Counted from the first letter of the stretch, positions 33,400 to 44,709 are shown. The stretch: 52,985 nt of DNA from Geoalkalibacter sp. (GCF_030605225.1 NZ_JAUWAV010000031.1:1-52985), one strand, 5' to 3'. Program-made: numbers and translations. Notes: generated by a model not told the origin, from the letters alone.

Positions 33400-34677
33400 T
33401 CAGGACGAGGTTGCGCCGCCGTCGGTGGGCTTGCGACGCGGGCGGCGCCGACGCGGAGGACGCTTGCGCTCGCCGCTCGGGGCCGCCTTTTCGGGAACCG
33501 GCGCCTTCTTGCGGGGATGTGGACGTTTGTAATCCCAGAAAAAATCATCCTCCCCCGGCACCGCACTGGGAATGCGCCGCCCGATGTATTCCTCGATGTC
33601 GCCCAGATGCAGCACCAGATCCTCATCGGCCAGGGAGATCGCCTTGCCCAGAGCGCCGGCGCGCGCCGTGCGACCGATGCGATGCACGTAATCCTCGGGA
33701 TCCTGCGGCAGATCGTAATTGATGACGTGCGTCACCTCATCGACATGAATGCCGCGCGAGGCCACGTCGGTGGCCACCAGAAAACGCAGTTGTCCGCTTT
33801 TGAACTCGCTGAGAATGCGCATGCGCTTGGGCTGCGGGATGTCGCCGGAGATGACCGCCGCGCGAAAGTCATTGGCGCGCAGGCGCTCGGTGAGATGCTC
33901 GGCCTCGCGCTTGGTGTTGACGAAGATCAGCACCCGCGTGGCCTGCGCTTCCTTGGCCAGTAAGCCAAGCAGCAGGGGAAATTTCTCGCGGCGCGACACA
34001 TGAAAGAGAATCTGCTCGACACGCTCGGCGGTCACCTGTTCCGGCTCGACCTCCACGCGCTCGGCGAGGTTCATGAATTCGTAGGCCAGTTCGCGCACGC
34101 GGTGCGACAGGGTGGCGGAAAACAGCATGGTCTGGCGTTTTTCAAAAGGCGGCAGGCGGCGCAGAATGAAGCGCAGATCGCGGATAAAGCCCATGTCGAA
34201 CATGCGATCGGCCTCATCGATGACCAGAAATTCGATGCGCGCGAAACTGAACACCTTCTGCTTGGCGTAGTCGATGAGCCGCCCCGGCGTGGCGACGATG
34301 ACATCGACTCCGCCGCGCAGGGCGTCGCGCTGCTTCTGGTAGTCGATGCCGCCGAAAATCGGCTGCACCTTGAACGGACAGAATGCGCCAAGCCCCTTGG
34401 CGTCCTCGCAGATCTGCGCCACCAGCTCACGGGTCGGAGCGAGGATCAGGGCGCGGGGGTCGCTGCCGGTCGCCTGAGGGTTGCGCAGCATGCGCGTGAA
34501 CAGGGAGATGAGAAAGGCCGCGGTCTTGCCGGTGCCGGTCTGCGCCTGTCCGGTGACATCGTGACCGGACAATGCCAAGGGGATGGATTCTTCCTGCACC
34601 GGAGTCAGATCGGTAAAACCGACGCTCTCGATGCCCTTGAGAACCTCGGCCGGTAAATTGAGCTCGGTAAATTTCAT
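33400..34677 (-). CDS. DEAD-box RNA helicase, RhlE-like
   Basis: A 425-aa helicase with PVQEESIPLALSG (Q motif), AQTGTGKT (45-52), PTREL (81-85), TPGRLID, DEAD (154-157), SAT and HRIGRTARAG. A short basic tail follows (ERKRPPRRRRPRRKP), as in RhlE/RhlB types. Unlike the helicase at 2714 it has no DbpA domain. ATG 34677 follows AGGAG. It starts 58 bases after trpB on the same strand, inside the trp cluster, where no role in tryptophan synthesis is known. Confidence 0.92.
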   Translation of the reverse strand: MKFTELNLPAEVLKGIESVGFTDLTPVQEESIPLALSGHDVTGQAQTGTGKTAAFLISLFTRMLRNPQATGSDPRALILAPTRELVAQICEDAKGLGAFCPFKVQPIFGGIDYQKQRDALRGGVDVIVATPGRLIDYAKQKVFSFARIEFLVIDEADRMFDMGFIRDLRFILRRLPPFEKRQTMLFSATLSHRVRELAYEFMNLAERVEVEPEQVTAERVEQILFHVSRREKFPLLLGLLAKEAQATRVLIFVNTKREAEHLTERLRANDFRAAVISGDIPQPKRMRILSEFKSGQLRFLVATDVASRGIHVDEVTHVINYDLPQDPEDYVHRIGRTARAGALGKAISLADEDLVLHLGDIEEYIGRRIPSAVPGEDDFFWDYKRPHPRKKAPVPEKAAPSGERKRPPRRRRPRRKPTDGGATSS

Positions 34678-34735
34678 GCGTCTCCTAAGGCGCTGGAACA
34701 GCGGGGACAAAATCCCGGCCGTTCACCGCCGGAAA

Positions 34736-35929
34736 TTAGAGTTCAACACCGATGGCCTCGGCCACCGTGTGCATGTCCTTGTCGCCGCGCCCCGACAGGC
34801 ACAGGGCGATGATCGCCTCGCGCGGCAGACTCGGCGCGAGATGCTTAAGATAGGCCAGGGCATGGGCGCTCTCCAGCGCCGGGATGATCCCTTCCAGCCG
34901 GGTGATCAATTGAAAAGCCTCGAGGGCCTCATCGTCGGTGACCGCCACATATTCAGCGCGCTTGATCTCATGGAGAAAGGCATGCTCGGGGCCGACCCCG
35001 GGATAGTCGAGACCGGCGGATATGGAGTGCGCATTGAGGATCTGCCCCTCCTCGTCCTGCAGCAAAAAGGTCTTGTTGCCGTGCAGAACCCCGACCTGCC
35101 CGGCACTGATGGACGCGGCATGCTTGCCGCTGCCCATGCCCAGCCCCGCCGCCTCGACACCGATCAGGCGCACCGCGGAATCCTGCAGAAAGGGATAAAA
35201 CATGCCCATGGCGTTGGAGCCGCCGCCGATGCAGGCCAGAGCCACGTCGGGCAGACGGCCTGCGGCCTCAAGCATCTGCTCGCGGGTTTCGCGGCCGATC
35301 ACCGCCTGGAAATCGCGCACCATCCGCGGATAAGGGTGGGGTCCGGCCACCGTGCCGATGACATAGAAGGTATCGCGCACGTGGGTCACCCAGTAGCGCA
35401 AGGCTTCGTTCATGGCGTCCTTGAGGGTGGCGGTGCCGCTGACCACCGGATGGACCCGCGCGCCGAGCAGCTTCATGCGAAAGACGTTGAGGGCCTGGCG
35501 GCGGATGTCCTCCTTGCCCATGAAGATTTCGCATTCCAGGCCGAACAGCGCCGCCACAGTGGCGGTGGCCACGCCGTGCTGGCCGGCGCCGGTTTCGGCG
35601 ATCACCCGCTTCTTACCCATGCGCCGCGCTAGCAAAATCTGCCCGACGGTGTTGTTGACCTTGTGCGCGCCGGTGTGGTTGAGATCCTCGCGCTTGAGAT
35701 AGATCCGCGCGCCGCCGAAGTGTTCGGACAGCCGCCGCGCATGGTACAGAGGCGAGGGACGCCCCACGTAGTGCGCAAGATAGTCATTGAACTCGGCCGC
35801 GAAGGCGGGATCGCGACGCGCGGCGGCGTAGGCTTCTTCCAACTCGATGAGCGCAGGCATGAGGGTCTCGGCGACATAGCGCCCGCCGAACTGGCCGAAA
35901 TGGCCGCGCTGATCTGGTGTGTCTTTCAT
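34736..35929 (-). CDS. trpB: Tryptophan synthase beta chain (TrpB1)
   Basis: The 397-aa canonical beta subunit joins indole and serine using PLP bound to Lys90 in [21 protein letters not shown] is the phosphate loop and [12 protein letters not shown] ends the active site. Its opening [19 protein letters not shown] is typical of TrpB1, which pairs with TrpA. It lies 52 bases after trpF. A second, TrpB2-type enzyme is encoded at 36626-37981. Confidence 0.97.
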   Translation of the reverse strand: MKDTPDQRGHFGQFGGRYVAETLMPALIELEEAYAAARRDPAFAAEFNDYLAHYVGRPSPLYHARRLSEHFGGARIYLKREDLNHTGAHKVNNTVGQILLARRMGKKRVIAETGAGQHGVATATVAALFGLECEIFMGKEDIRRQALNVFRMKLLGARVHPVVSGTATLKDAMNEALRYWVTHVRDTFYVIGTVAGPHPYPRMVRDFQAVIGRETREQMLEAAGRLPDVALACIGGGSNAMGMFYPFLQDSAVRLIGVEAAGLGMGSGKHAASISAGQVGVLHGNKTFLLQDEEGQILNAHSISAGLDYPGVGPEHAFLHEIKRAEYVAVTDDEALEAFQLITRLEGIIPALESAHALAYLKHLAPSLPREAIIALCLSGRGDKDMHTVAEAIGVEL

Positions 35930-35981
35930 GGGGTATCCCTTGTCGATCCATCCCCGCCGGCAAGACGGGAACATCCTTGGT

Positions 35982-36614
35982 TCATTGGCCGAGGAGGCAA
36001 GCCGCCTTGGCGTTGCGGATAAACGCCGCCACCTTGTCCGGATCCTTGTGCCCCGGCGCGCTTTCCACTCCGCTCGACACATCAACGGCAAAGGGCCGCA
36101 CCACCTGTATCGCGGCAGCCACGTTGTCCGGCGTCAATCCGCCGGCGAGAATCACCGCGCCGCGCCGCGCCTGGGCGGCGGCCAGCTCCCAGTTGAAGGT
36201 GGCGCCGGTGCCGCCGTAATGCCCCGCCACCCAGGCATCGAGCAGCAATGCCGAGACCGGATAATCGGCCGCCGCCGCGAGACTCGCCGCGTCGCGCACG
36301 CGCAGCGCCTTGATAACGCGGCGTCCCGACAAACGGCAAGCCTCGGGTGTTTCGTCGCCATGGAGCTGAAGAAGATCGAGGCGACACTGCTCGGCGATTT
36401 CGTTGATCCGTTGCGGCGCCTCGTTGACAAACAGGCCGACGGAGCTGACAAAGGGCGGCAACGCCTCGATAATCGCGGCCGCCCGGGCCGGACTGACATA
36501 GCGCGGGCTGCCAGCGTAAAAAACGAATCCCAGGGCGTCGGCGCCGTTGGCAACGGCGTGCAGGGCGTCCTCAAGGCGCGTCAGTCCGCAGATCTTGACC
36601 CGCACGCCGGCCAT
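35982..36614 (-). CDS. trpF: Phosphoribosylanthranilate isomerase
   Basis: A 210-aa TIM-barrel enzyme, the third step of the tryptophan branch. [13 protein letters not shown] holds the catalytic cysteine, [10 protein letters not shown] and [17 protein letters not shown] are conserved loops, and the catalytic aspartate is in [15 protein letters not shown]. It is separate from trpC and lies between the two trpB genes, 11 bases after trpB2. Confidence 0.96.
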   Translation of the reverse strand: MAGVRVKICGLTRLEDALHAVANGADALGFVFYAGSPRYVSPARAAAIIEALPPFVSSVGLFVNEAPQRINEIAEQCRLDLLQLHGDETPEACRLSGRRVIKALRVRDAASLAAAADYPVSALLLDAWVAGHYGGTGATFNWELAAAQARRGAVILAGGLTPDNVAAAIQVVRPFAVDVSSGVESAPGHKDPDKVAAFIRNAKAACLLGQ

Positions 36615-36625
36615 CGGAGACGCCC

Positions 36626-37981
36626 TCAGAGCTCGACCCGCGGCAGATTCGCCAGCGACGCGCGAATGCTCTCCTCGGGATAGGCATAGTCCTGCAACTG
36701 CCCGGCGAGGTAGGCGTCATAGGCCGACATGTCGAAATGGCCGTGTCCCGAGAGGCAAAACAAGATGGTACGGCTACGCCCTTCCTCACGCGCCTTGATC
36801 GCCTCATCCACCGCCCCGCGGATGGCATGGGAGGACTCGGGCGCAGGAACGATGCCTTCCTGGCGGGCAAACAGCAGGGCCGCCTCGAAGCAGGCATTCT
36901 GCGGGTAGGCGACCGCTTCGATCACGCCTTCGTGCAGCAACTGGCTGACCAGCGCACTTTGCCCGTGATAGCGCAGGCCGCCTGCGTGAATGCCGGGCGG
37001 CACGAAATCATGGCCCAGGGTATACATCTTGGTGATGGGAGTCAGCTTGGCCGTGTCACCGTAATCAAAGGCGTAGATCCCCTTGGTCAGAGTCGGGCAG
37101 GATGCCGGCTCCACGCCGACCAGGCGAATCTGCTTGCCGTTGACCTTGTCGCGCACGAAGGGAAAGGCGATGCCGGCAAAATTGCTGCCGCCGCCGCAAG
37201 CACCCAGCACCACATCGGGATAGTCGCCGACCAGGCGCAACTGTTCCATGGCCTCAAGTCCGATCACGGTCTGATGCAGGCAGACGTGGTTGAGCACGCT
37301 GCCCAGGGCGTAATTGGTGTCGGCGTGACTGGCGGCGTCCTCCACCGCCTCGCTGATGGCGATCCCCAGGGAGCCCGGCGTATCGGGCGTCTGTTCGAGA
37401 ATTTTGCGCCCCACTTGAGTCAATTGGCTCGGCGAGGGGATGACCTTGGCGCCCCAGACTTCCATGAGGCTTTTGCGGTAGGGTTTCTGCTCGCAGCTCA
37501 CCCGCACCATGTAAACCGTGACCTCCAGCCCGAAAAAGCTCGCCGCCAGGGCCATGGAGCTGCCCCACTGACCGGCGCCGGTTTCCGTGGCCAGGCGTCG
37601 GATGCCGGCCTGTTTGTTGTACCAGGCCTGGGGGATGGCGGTGTTGGGCTTGTGGGAACCGGCCGGCGAAACGCCCTCGTATTTGTAATAAATCTTGGCC
37701 GGGGTTTTGAGCGCCGCTTCCAGGCGGTGCGCCCGATAAAGCGGCGAGGGCCGCCATAGCTGATACGCCTTGAGAACCTCTTCGGGAATATCGATCCAGC
37801 GCTCACGGCTCACTTCCTGCTCGATGAGCGCCATGGGGAAAATGGGCGTCAGATCCTCGGGACGGGCCGGCTTGCCGGTCTGGGGATGAATCACCGGCGC
37901 CATCTCGCCGGGCATATCGGGAATCACATTGTACCAGCGCTTGGGAATCTGGCTGTCGTTGAGCAAAATCTTGGTCTGCAC
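36626..37981 (-). CDS. trpB2: TrpB2-type tryptophan synthase beta-like enzyme
   Basis: A 451-aa PLP enzyme longer than TrpB1 and with its own N-terminal part ([24 protein letters not shown]). The PLP lysine is K111 in PAGSHKPNT, and [15 protein letters not shown] is the phosphate loop. TrpB2 proteins are known from archaea and some bacteria; they make tryptophan from indole and serine but bind TrpA poorly. It may scavenge free indole beside TrpB1. It lies 25 bases after trpC, with TGGAGGA before the start. Confidence 0.94.
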   Translation of the reverse strand: MQTKILLNDSQIPKRWYNVIPDMPGEMAPVIHPQTGKPARPEDLTPIFPMALIEQEVSRERWIDIPEEVLKAYQLWRPSPLYRAHRLEAALKTPAKIYYKYEGVSPAGSHKPNTAIPQAWYNKQAGIRRLATETGAGQWGSSMALAASFFGLEVTVYMVRVSCEQKPYRKSLMEVWGAKVIPSPSQLTQVGRKILEQTPDTPGSLGIAISEAVEDAASHADTNYALGSVLNHVCLHQTVIGLEAMEQLRLVGDYPDVVLGACGGGSNFAGIAFPFVRDKVNGKQIRLVGVEPASCPTLTKGIYAFDYGDTAKLTPITKMYTLGHDFVPPGIHAGGLRYHGQSALVSQLLHEGVIEAVAYPQNACFEAALLFARQEGIVPAPESSHAIRGAVDEAIKAREEGRSRTILFCLSGHGHFDMSAYDAYLAGQLQDYAYPEESIRASLANLPRVEL

Positions 37982-38006
37982 CGCAAAGATCCTCCAAAAA
38001 ATAATT

Positions 38007-38786
38007 TCAACCGATCAGGCGTCGAAGTTTGGCTTCGATGTCGGTTTCGCGCATCAGGCTCTCGCCGATGAGAAAGGCATCGGCGCCGACGGCTTTGAGC
38101 CGCTCGAGGTCGGCACGCGTATCAAGACCGCTCTCCGAAACGCGCACCCGATCCCCGGGTATCAACGGCAACAGGCGCTCCGAGACGCCAAGGTCGGTGA
38201 CAAAGGTCGAAAGATTGCGATTGTTGATGCCGATGAGCCTTGCCGAGGTCTCCAGAGCCCTTGCCGTTTCGCTCTCGTCATGCACTTCCAGCAAAACCTC
38301 CAGGCCCAGATCCTCGGCGAGGTGGGAAAATTCCGCGAGCCGACCGTCCTCGAGGGCCGCGGCGATCAGCAGCACCGCATCGGCACCGGCGACGCGCGCT
38401 TCATAAAGCTGGTAGGCGTCGATGAGAAAATCCTTGCGCAGCAAGGGCAGCGCGACCTTTTCGCGAATCTGCCCGAGATAGGCCAGATCGCCGAGGAAGA
38501 AATCGCGGTCGGTAAGCACCGAGAGACAGGCCGCGCCGCCGCGCTCATAAGCTTGGGCGATGGCGACCGGTGCGAAATCCGGGCGGATGACGCCCTTGGA
38601 CGGCGAGCCCTTTTTGACCTCGGCGATAATCGCCATGCCCTCCCGCGCGCAGGCCCGCAACCGCGCCCCAAAAGGCCGCGCGGCCGGCAGATCGCTGGAG
38701 CGGGCACGCAGCTCGGCCAAGGGCAGCGCGCGGCGCGCGCCTTCGACTTCCTCCTGCTTGCGCTGAAGAATCCGCTGCAGAATCAT
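38007..38786 (-). CDS. trpC: Indole-3-glycerol phosphate synthase
   Basis: A 259-aa TIM-barrel enzyme that closes the indole ring. [17 protein letters not shown] carries the catalytic lysine region, [28 protein letters not shown] the second lysine, and [12 protein letters not shown] the conserved loop. It is monofunctional here, with trpF separate. It overlaps trpD by ATGA. Confidence 0.97.
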   Translation of the reverse strand: MILQRILQRKQEEVEGARRALPLAELRARSSDLPAARPFGARLRACAREGMAIIAEVKKGSPSKGVIRPDFAPVAIAQAYERGGAACLSVLTDRDFFLGDLAYLGQIREKVALPLLRKDFLIDAYQLYEARVAGADAVLLIAAALEDGRLAEFSHLAEDLGLEVLLEVHDESETARALETSARLIGINNRNLSTFVTDLGVSERLLPLIPGDRVRVSESGLDTRADLERLKAVGADAFLIGESLMRETDIEAKLRRLIG

Positions 38787-39856
38787 GCTGGAATCTCCCC
38801 CTCGGCCACACCCCGGGTGAGCCGCACCAGCCCTTCGAGACGAGCAAGCGCCGCGCCGCTGTCCACAGCCTCGCGCGCCAGCGGCAAGGCGGCGGCGATG
38901 TCGTTGGTCACTTCGGCCGCCGCCAGGGCGAAGGCGGCATTGAGCAGCACGATATCGCGCCGCGGGCTGGCCTCGCCCTGCAGAATGGCGCGAACGATGC
39001 GGGCGTTGACCTGGGCATCACCACCCTGCAGTTCGCTCAGGGCGCAGCGGCTAAACCCGAAATCCTCAGGCGCCACCTGATATTCGCGCACGCCTCCGGC
39101 AGCGATCTCGGCGACATAGGTCGGTCCGGTCAGGGTCACTTCGTCCATGCCGTCCGCGCCATGCACGACAAAACCGCGCCGACAGCCGAGATTGACCAGC
39201 ACCTGGGCGAGGGGCGCGACCAGATCCCTGCGGTAAACGCCCAACACCTGCCGATTGGCCCGCGCCGGGTTGGTCAACGGACCCAGGAGGTTGAAGATGG
39301 TGCGGATGCCGATTTCCCGGCGCGGGCCGATGGCGTGCCTCATGGCACCGTGCAGGGCTGGAGCAAAAAGAAAACCGACGCCCAGTTCGGCGATGCATCG
39401 TTCCACCACGCTTGGCGCCACATCGAGATTAACTCCCAGGGCTTCAAGCACGTCGGCACTGCCGCAGGCCGAGGAAATGCTGCGGTTGCCGTGCTTGGCG
39501 ACCTTGACCCCGCAAGCGGCCACCACCAGGGCGACGGTGGTCGAAACGTTGAAACTCTTGGTGCCGCTGCCGCCGGTCCCGCAGGTATCGAGAATGCTCT
39601 CGCGGTCGAGATTGATGTCGTCGCGATCCAGATCCAGGGCCGCCCCGGCTTGAATCGGCGTGGCATGGGCGCGCATCACCCGCGCGGCGCCGGTGATTTC
39701 GGCGATGGTTTCGCCCTTCATGCGCAAGGCGGTGATGAAGGCGGCGATCTGCGCGGGGGTGGCCTCGCCGCCCATGATCTCGCTCATCACCTCCACCATC
39801 TCGCTTTCGCTCAGACTTTGGCCCTCCACGACCCGGCCTATGGCTTCCTTGATCAT
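38783..39856 (-). CDS. trpD: Anthranilate phosphoribosyltransferase
   Basis: The 357-aa enzyme attaches phosphoribose to anthranilate. [17 protein letters not shown] is the pyrophosphate-binding loop, [23 protein letters not shown] and [10 protein letters not shown] are family signatures. It is not fused to trpG. It starts 10 bases after trpG and overlaps trpC by four. Confidence 0.97.
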   Translation of the reverse strand: MIKEAIGRVVEGQSLSESEMVEVMSEIMGGEATPAQIAAFITALRMKGETIAEITGAARVMRAHATPIQAGAALDLDRDDINLDRESILDTCGTGGSGTKSFNVSTTVALVVAACGVKVAKHGNRSISSACGSADVLEALGVNLDVAPSVVERCIAELGVGFLFAPALHGAMRHAIGPRREIGIRTIFNLLGPLTNPARANRQVLGVYRRDLVAPLAQVLVNLGCRRGFVVHGADGMDEVTLTGPTYVAEIAAGGVREYQVAPEDFGFSRCALSELQGGDAQVNARIVRAILQGEASPRRDIVLLNAAFALAAAEVTNDIAAALPLAREAVDSGAALARLEGLVRLTRGVAEGEIPA

Positions 39857-39866
39857 GCGGGGCTCC

Positions 39867-40433
39867 TCAGGTCATCTCCAAAAAATTGCGCAACTGCTTC
39901 TTGCCTTCCACCGTGAGAATCGACTCGGGGTGATACTGGATGCCCCAGAGCGGCAACTCGCGATGAGCCAGGCCCATGATCTCCTGCTCGACGGTCCAGG
40001 CCGTGACCTCAAGACAGGCCGGCAGGCTGTCACGCTCGACCAACAGGCTGTGATAGCGCGTCGCGTCAAAAGGATTGGAAATTCCGGCGAACAGTCCTCG
40101 TCCATGGTGATACACGGGACTGGTCTTGCCGTGCATGAGACGCGCGGCGCGCACCACGCGACCGCCGAAGGCCTGGCCAAGGCACTGATGGCCCAGGCAG
40201 ACGCCGAGAATCGGCAGATGCCCGGCCAGTTCCTGGATCGCCGGCACAGAAATCCCGGCTTCCGTCGGCGAGCAGGGCCCGGGCGAAATCACCAGGCGAC
40301 GAGGATTTTTCCGGCGGATCTCGGCGATGCTGATGCGGTCGTTGCGATAAACCTCGACCTCCTCCCCCAGTTCACGAAAATATTGCACCAGGTTATAGGT
40401 GAAGGAATCGTAGTTGTCGATCATCAGCAGCAT
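39867..40433 (-). CDS. trpG: Anthranilate synthase component II (glutamine amidotransferase)
   Basis: A 188-aa class I glutamine amidotransferase with [27 protein letters not shown], the nucleophile Cys79 in GVCLGHQ, and the His-Glu pair in QYHPESIL. It supplies ammonia to TrpE. A lone TrpG of this type may also serve p-aminobenzoate synthesis, which would fit the folate genes in the window. It begins one base after the trpE stop. Confidence 0.95.
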   Translation of the reverse strand: MLLMIDNYDSFTYNLVQYFRELGEEVEVYRNDRISIAEIRRKNPRRLVISPGPCSPTEAGISVPAIQELAGHLPILGVCLGHQCLGQAFGGRVVRAARLMHGKTSPVYHHGRGLFAGISNPFDATRYHSLLVERDSLPACLEVTAWTVEQEIMGLAHRELPLWGIQYHPESILTVEGKKQLRNFLEMT

Positions 40434-40434
40434 G

Positions 40435-41916
40435 TCAGTCGAGTCCTTGCCGCGCGGTTTCGATGCTCTTGATCACGCCTTGCGCCTTATTGAGCGTTTC
40501 CTGATATTCGGACAGCGGGCAGGAATCGGCGACGATGCCGGCGCCGGCCTGCAAATGCAGACGGTCGCCCTGCACGACCAAGGTGCGGATGGCGATGGCC
40601 ATGTCCATGTTGCCGGAGAAGGAAAAATAACCGACCGCGCCTCCGTAGATCTCGCGGCGCGAGGGCTCGAGTTCCTCGATGATCTCCATGGCGCGAATTT
40701 TCGGCGCCCCGCTCAGGGTGCCGGCGGGAAAGGTCGCGCGAAAGACATCGAAGGCATCGCGCCCCTCCTCCAGGGTACCGCGCACGTTGGATACGATGTG
40801 CATCACATGGGAATAGCGCTCGATAAGCATCAGTTCGCTGACCTCGATGCTCCCCGTGCGACAGACGCGCCCGAGATCGTTGCGCGCCAGGTCGACCAGC
40901 ATGATATGCTCGGCCCGCTCCTTGGGATCGGCCAACAGGTCCTCGGCCAACCGACGATCCTCCTCGGCATCGCCACCGCGCGGCCGCGTGCCGGCGATGG
41001 GACGAACCTCGGCGGCCATGCCTTCCTTGCGCACCAAGACCTCGGGCGAAGCACCCACCACCAGCGTCTCGCCGAAACGCAGAAAAAACATGTAGGGCGA
41101 GGGATTGATGGTGCGCAACGCGCGATAGATATCAAAAGGATCGACATCCAGGATGCCGGAAAACCGCTGGGACAGCACCACCTGGATCACGTCCCCGGCA
41201 CGCACGTACTCCTTGCAGCGTTCCACGGCGGCCAAAAAATCATCACGACTGAAATTGGGAACGAGTTCCAGGGGCGGTCGTGCTTCGCCTTGCGGATAGG
41301 CGGGCGCGAAGGGCGTGCGCAGGCGGGAGATCTGCGCCTCGATGCGCTCGCAGCCGGCTCGATAGGCGGCCTCGACATCCACGCCGGGCGCCAGGCTGAC
41401 ATTGGCCACCACCTTGATCTTGTGGCTCATGTTGTCGAAGATCAGCAATTCATCGGTCAGAAGAAAGCAGCAGTCGTAGGTGCCGATGTCCCGTGAGGAG
41501 CGCTCCGGCAATTCCTCGATGAAACGCACCATATCGTAACCCAGGTAGCCGACCGCGCCGCCGCAAAAGCGCGGCAGTCCCGGCAGTTCAACCGGCCGAT
41601 GAGGCGAGAGCATTGCCCGCAGGCGCTCCAGCGGATCTCCACATGACCCGCCTTCCACGAGTTGCCCGTTTTCGAGAATTTCATAGGCAGGTCCGCGCGA
41701 ACGAAAGACCCGCCCACCGCCGCTGCCGAGAAAGGAATATCGCGCCCATTTTTCCCCGCCCTCCACGCTCTCCAGCAAAAAGGCGCCGGTACCGTCATCA
41801 ATCTTGCGAAAAGCCGACACGGGTGTCTCCATGTCGGCAAAGATTTCGCGGTAGATGGGAATCAGATTACCCTGTTCGGCGAGGATGCGAAATTCGGCAA
41901 GGCTGGGATGGTACAT
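40435..41916 (-). CDS. trpE: Anthranilate synthase component I
   Basis: A 493-aa chorismate-utilising enzyme. LLES at residues 47-50, in [19 protein letters not shown], is the tryptophan feedback site. The catalytic part has [18 protein letters not shown] and [18 protein letters not shown]. It is the first gene of the trp cluster, with a near-consensus promoter close upstream and no room for a leader-peptide attenuator. Confidence 0.97.
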   Translation of the reverse strand: MYHPSLAEFRILAEQGNLIPIYREIFADMETPVSAFRKIDDGTGAFLLESVEGGEKWARYSFLGSGGGRVFRSRGPAYEILENGQLVEGGSCGDPLERLRAMLSPHRPVELPGLPRFCGGAVGYLGYDMVRFIEELPERSSRDIGTYDCCFLLTDELLIFDNMSHKIKVVANVSLAPGVDVEAAYRAGCERIEAQISRLRTPFAPAYPQGEARPPLELVPNFSRDDFLAAVERCKEYVRAGDVIQVVLSQRFSGILDVDPFDIYRALRTINPSPYMFFLRFGETLVVGASPEVLVRKEGMAAEVRPIAGTRPRGGDAEEDRRLAEDLLADPKERAEHIMLVDLARNDLGRVCRTGSIEVSELMLIERYSHVMHIVSNVRGTLEEGRDAFDVFRATFPAGTLSGAPKIRAMEIIEELEPSRREIYGGAVGYFSFSGNMDMAIAIRTLVVQGDRLHLQAGAGIVADSCPLSEYQETLNKAQGVIKSIETARQGLD

Positions 41917-41941
41917 GAGAACTCCCGGAAAAAATCAGGAC

Positions 41942-41971
41942 ACATTAGCACGCCGATGAAAGATCGGTCAA
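41942..41971 (-). promoter_or_regulatory. Promoter of the trp cluster with an internal dyad
   Basis: On the minus strand TTGACC (41966-41971) and TAATGT (41942-41947) are 18 bases apart. The spacer holds CCGAT-N5-ATCGG (41952-41966), an inverted repeat placed where a repressor could bind. The expected leader is only about 20 bases. Confidence 0.65.
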
Positions 41972-42006
41972 GCGCGCCAACTGCGCGGCAAAACTGCGCC
42001 AAATGC

Positions 42007-42036
42007 AAAAAGGCAAGGGATATCCCTTGCCTTTTT
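42007..42036 (-). terminator. Terminator of the ribosomal-protein / rpoA cluster
   Basis: AAAAAGGCAAGGGA and its exact complement lie two bases apart, forming a stem with A and T tails. It lies 25 bases after rplQ. It can work in both directions. Confidence 0.92.
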
Positions 42037-42060
42037 ACATGAACTCACGCCAAAGATCGA

Positions 42061-42555
42061 TCAGGCGTCTTTCTTTTCCTCAGTCTCAGGCTCGACCGCT
42101 TCGGCCGCAACCCCGTTGGAAGGTTCAGAGGCGGCGGGCGCGACGACCGGACTTGCCGCCGTCACGGCCGAAGCCACCTTGCGCGGACGAGCGGTAAATT
42201 CTTCTTCGACCAGCTCGATGATGGCGAGCGATGCATTATCGCCGGGGCGCGCCCCCAATTTGATGATGCGCGTGTACCCGCCGGGACGCTCCTGATAGCG
42301 CGGCGCGATGCGCTCGAACAGCTTGGCCACTACTTTTTTGTCCTGAATGACCTGTAGGGCTTGGCGACGGGCATGAAGATCGCCCCGCTTACCCAGGGTG
42401 ATCATCTTGTCGGCCAGCTTGCGCAGCTCCTTGGCGCGCGCATCGGTGGTGGTGATCCGATCATGATCAAGCAAAGAGGTCACCATGTTGCGCAGCATCG
42501 CCCGGCGATGGCTGGAATTGCGGCCCAGCGTTCTTCCTGCTTTATTGTGACGCAT
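42061..42555 (-). CDS. rplQ: 50S ribosomal protein L17
   Basis: The N-terminal 120 residues are a standard L17 ([34 protein letters not shown]). An acidic, alanine-rich extension of about 40 residues ([32 protein letters not shown]) makes it 164 aa, longer than the usual 120-130. It is the last gene of the cluster, after rpoA. Confidence 0.96.
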   Translation of the reverse strand: MRHNKAGRTLGRNSSHRRAMLRNMVTSLLDHDRITTTDARAKELRKLADKMITLGKRGDLHARRQALQVIQDKKVVAKLFERIAPRYQERPGGYTRIIKLGARPGDNASLAIIELVEEEFTARPRKVASAVTAASPVVAPAASEPSNGVAAEAVEPETEEKKDA

Positions 42556-42590
42556 TTCCCAAAATCCTCACTTTCATAGTTGCGGTGCGA

Positions 42591-43607
42591 TCAATCTTCC
42601 TCTTCACCCTTTTGAATCATGCGCAGATACTCGGGATCAGGGAAATTATCCAGCTTCAAGCCAAGGGAAAGCCCCATGTCGGCAAGAATATCCTTGATCT
42701 CGTTGAGGGATTTGCGACCGAAATTTTGGGTCTTGAGCATTTCGGCTTCGCTTCTCTGCACCAGATCACCGATCAGCTGGATATTGGCATTTTTCAAACA
42801 GTTGGCGGCGCGCACCGACAGTTCGAGTTCGTCGACGCTACGATAGAGATTTTCATTGATCTTCTTGCTTTCTTCCTCAGCCTGCTCCTCGGGCGGCTCA
42901 TGGTCCTCATCAAAATTGATGAAGAGCTGCAGCTGCTCCTTGAGAATCTTCGCGGCAAAGGCCACCGCGTCGTCCGGACGAACACTGCCGTCGGTATGCA
43001 CCTCGAGCACCAGCTTGTCGTAATCCGTAATCTGACCGACGCGGGCGTTGCTGACGGTGAAGTTCACCTTGCGAATCGGCGTGAAAATCGAATCAATGGG
43101 GATGGTTCCCACGGGGGATTTCTCATCACGATTTCGATCAGCGGGCACATAGCCCTTGCCGAGCTTGACCACCATGTCGATTTCAAGATCCGCATCGGTG
43201 CCGCAGGTTGCGATATGATGCTCGGGATTCATGATCTCGACGTTGGAATCGGTAATAATGTCGCCCGCCGTTACGATTCCGGCCCCCTTCTTCACGATGC
43301 GGATATTGCGCGCTTCGCCGCCGTGCAGCCGCAACCGCACGCCTTTAAGATTAAGGATGATTTCGGAAACATCCTCCGTCACCCCAGGTGCCGAGGAAAA
43401 TTCATGCAACACGCCCTTGATTCGAACTGAGGCGATTGCCGCCCCCTGAAGGGAAGAGAGCAACACGCGTCGCAGGGCGTTGCCCATGGTGGTGCCAAAG
43501 CCCCGCTCGAACGGCTCGGCGGTAAACTTGCCGTAGCAGTCGGTCAGAGTATCAGATTCGACCTGCAACCGCTTGGGCCTGATCAGGTCTCTCCAATTTT
43601 TATACAT
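42591..43607 (-). CDS. rpoA: RNA polymerase alpha subunit
   Basis: A 338-aa alpha subunit. The N-terminal assembly domain includes [21 protein letters not shown]. After a linker of acidic residues, the C-terminal domain [17 protein letters not shown]...[19 protein letters not shown]-type region contacts UP elements and activators (here it reads [13 protein letters not shown]). It stands between rpsD and rplQ, the usual alpha operon order. Confidence 0.98.
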   Translation of the reverse strand: MYKNWRDLIRPKRLQVESDTLTDCYGKFTAEPFERGFGTTMGNALRRVLLSSLQGAAIASVRIKGVLHEFSSAPGVTEDVSEIILNLKGVRLRLHGGEARNIRIVKKGAGIVTAGDIITDSNVEIMNPEHHIATCGTDADLEIDMVVKLGKGYVPADRNRDEKSPVGTIPIDSIFTPIRKVNFTVSNARVGQITDYDKLVLEVHTDGSVRPDDAVAFAAKILKEQLQLFINFDEDHEPPEEQAEEESKKINENLYRSVDELELSVRAANCLKNANIQLIGDLVQRSEAEMLKTQNFGRKSLNEIKDILADMGLSLGLKLDNFPDPEYLRMIQKGEEED

Positions 43608-43652
43608 TCCAAACCTCCCTTGCGCGGTTTTGCCCGAGCAAACCAGCGGCCA

Positions 43653-44282
43653 TTACTTGGAATAGAGCTCGACGACCAGCTTCTCCTGGAACGCAGGAGT
43701 GGTAAGCTCTTCACGAACCGGCAGCGTCTTGAGGGTGCCCTTGCAGGCGGCGCGATCCAGTTCGAGCCAAGAAGGAACGCCGCGGCGCATAACCCCGTCA
43801 AGGGCTTCGTTGATCCGCGCGACCTGGCGGCTCTTCTCGCGCAGTTCAACGACATCGCCGGGACGCACCAGGAAGGACGGGATATTCACCTTGCGGCCAT
43901 TGACCAAAAAGTGATTGTGCCGCACCAGCTGGCGGGCTTCGTTACGCGAGGTGGCAAAGCCAAGCCGGTAAATCACGCTGTCAAGCCTCCGCTCGAGAAG
44001 CACCAGGAGATTTTCACCCGTAATGCCCTTCATGCGGTCAGCCTTCTCGAAGTAGGAGCGAAACTGCCCTTCGAGAAGACCGTAGGAGCGCTTGACCTTT
44101 TGTTTCTCGCGCAGCTGAATTCCGTAGTTGGACACCTTCACCCGCCCCTGGCCGTGCTGGCCGGGGGCGTAGTTGCGGCGTTCAACAGCGCACTTATCCG
44201 TATGACATCTGTCCCCCTTGAGGAACAGTTTGGTCGCTTCGCGACGACAATAGCGGCAGACAGCACCGGTATATCTGGCCAA
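43653..44282 (-). CDS. rpsD: 30S ribosomal protein S4
   Basis: A 209-aa primary 16S-binding protein with an S4 RNA-binding domain ([41 protein letters not shown]). The N-terminus has four cysteines, C9, C12, C26 and C31, the zinc-binding form. S4 often represses its own operon. It follows rpsK and precedes rpoA. Confidence 0.97.
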   Translation of the reverse strand: MARYTGAVCRYCRREATKLFLKGDRCHTDKCAVERRNYAPGQHGQGRVKVSNYGIQLREKQKVKRSYGLLEGQFRSYFEKADRMKGITGENLLVLLERRLDSVIYRLGFATSRNEARQLVRHNHFLVNGRKVNIPSFLVRPGDVVELREKSRQVARINEALDGVMRRGVPSWLELDRAACKGTLKTLPVREELTTPAFQEKLVVELYSK

Positions 44283-44302
44283 GGGTCTTCCTCCTTCTTG
44301 GT

Positions 44303-44698
44303 TTAAACTCTTCTACGTTTGGGGGGGCGGCATCCGTTGTGCGGGATCGGGGTGACATCCTTGATCAATGCGACGCTGAACCCGGCCGCCTGCAAAGCGC
44401 GCACCGCCGATTCGCGACCCGAACCGGGGCCCTTGACATAGACCTCAACCGAACGCATTCCGTGTTCCTGAGCCTTTTTCGCCGCGGTTTCGGCGGCGAT
44501 CTGGGCGGCAAAGGGCGTGCTCTTGCGCGAACCCTTAAAACCCATGCCACCGGCGGTGGCCCAGGAAATCACGTTGCCCGCCATATCGGTGATCGTGACG
44601 ATGGTATTGTTGAAGGTGGCCTGAATATGGGCGACACCTTTAGCAATATTCTTTTTTTCTACCTTCTTTTTGATCGTTTTCTTGCCGGGCTTAGCCAT
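44303..44698 (-). CDS. rpsK: 30S ribosomal protein S11
   Basis: A 131-aa protein with [30 protein letters not shown] and the conserved end [18 protein letters not shown]. The lysine-rich start ([15 protein letters not shown]) is typical. It lies 11 bases after rpsM. Confidence 0.98.
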   Translation of the reverse strand: MAKPGKKTIKKKVEKKNIAKGVAHIQATFNNTIVTITDMAGNVISWATAGGMGFKGSRKSTPFAAQIAAETAAKKAQEHGMRSVEVYVKGPGSGRESAVRALQAAGFSVALIKDVTPIPHNGCRPPKRRRV

Positions 44699-44709
44699 GG
44701 TACCTCCAA

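Noticed and set aside
41917-42006. Trp leader peptide or T-box before trpE.
   Set aside because: The predicted leader is about 20 bases, with no Trp-codon frame or T-box sequence.
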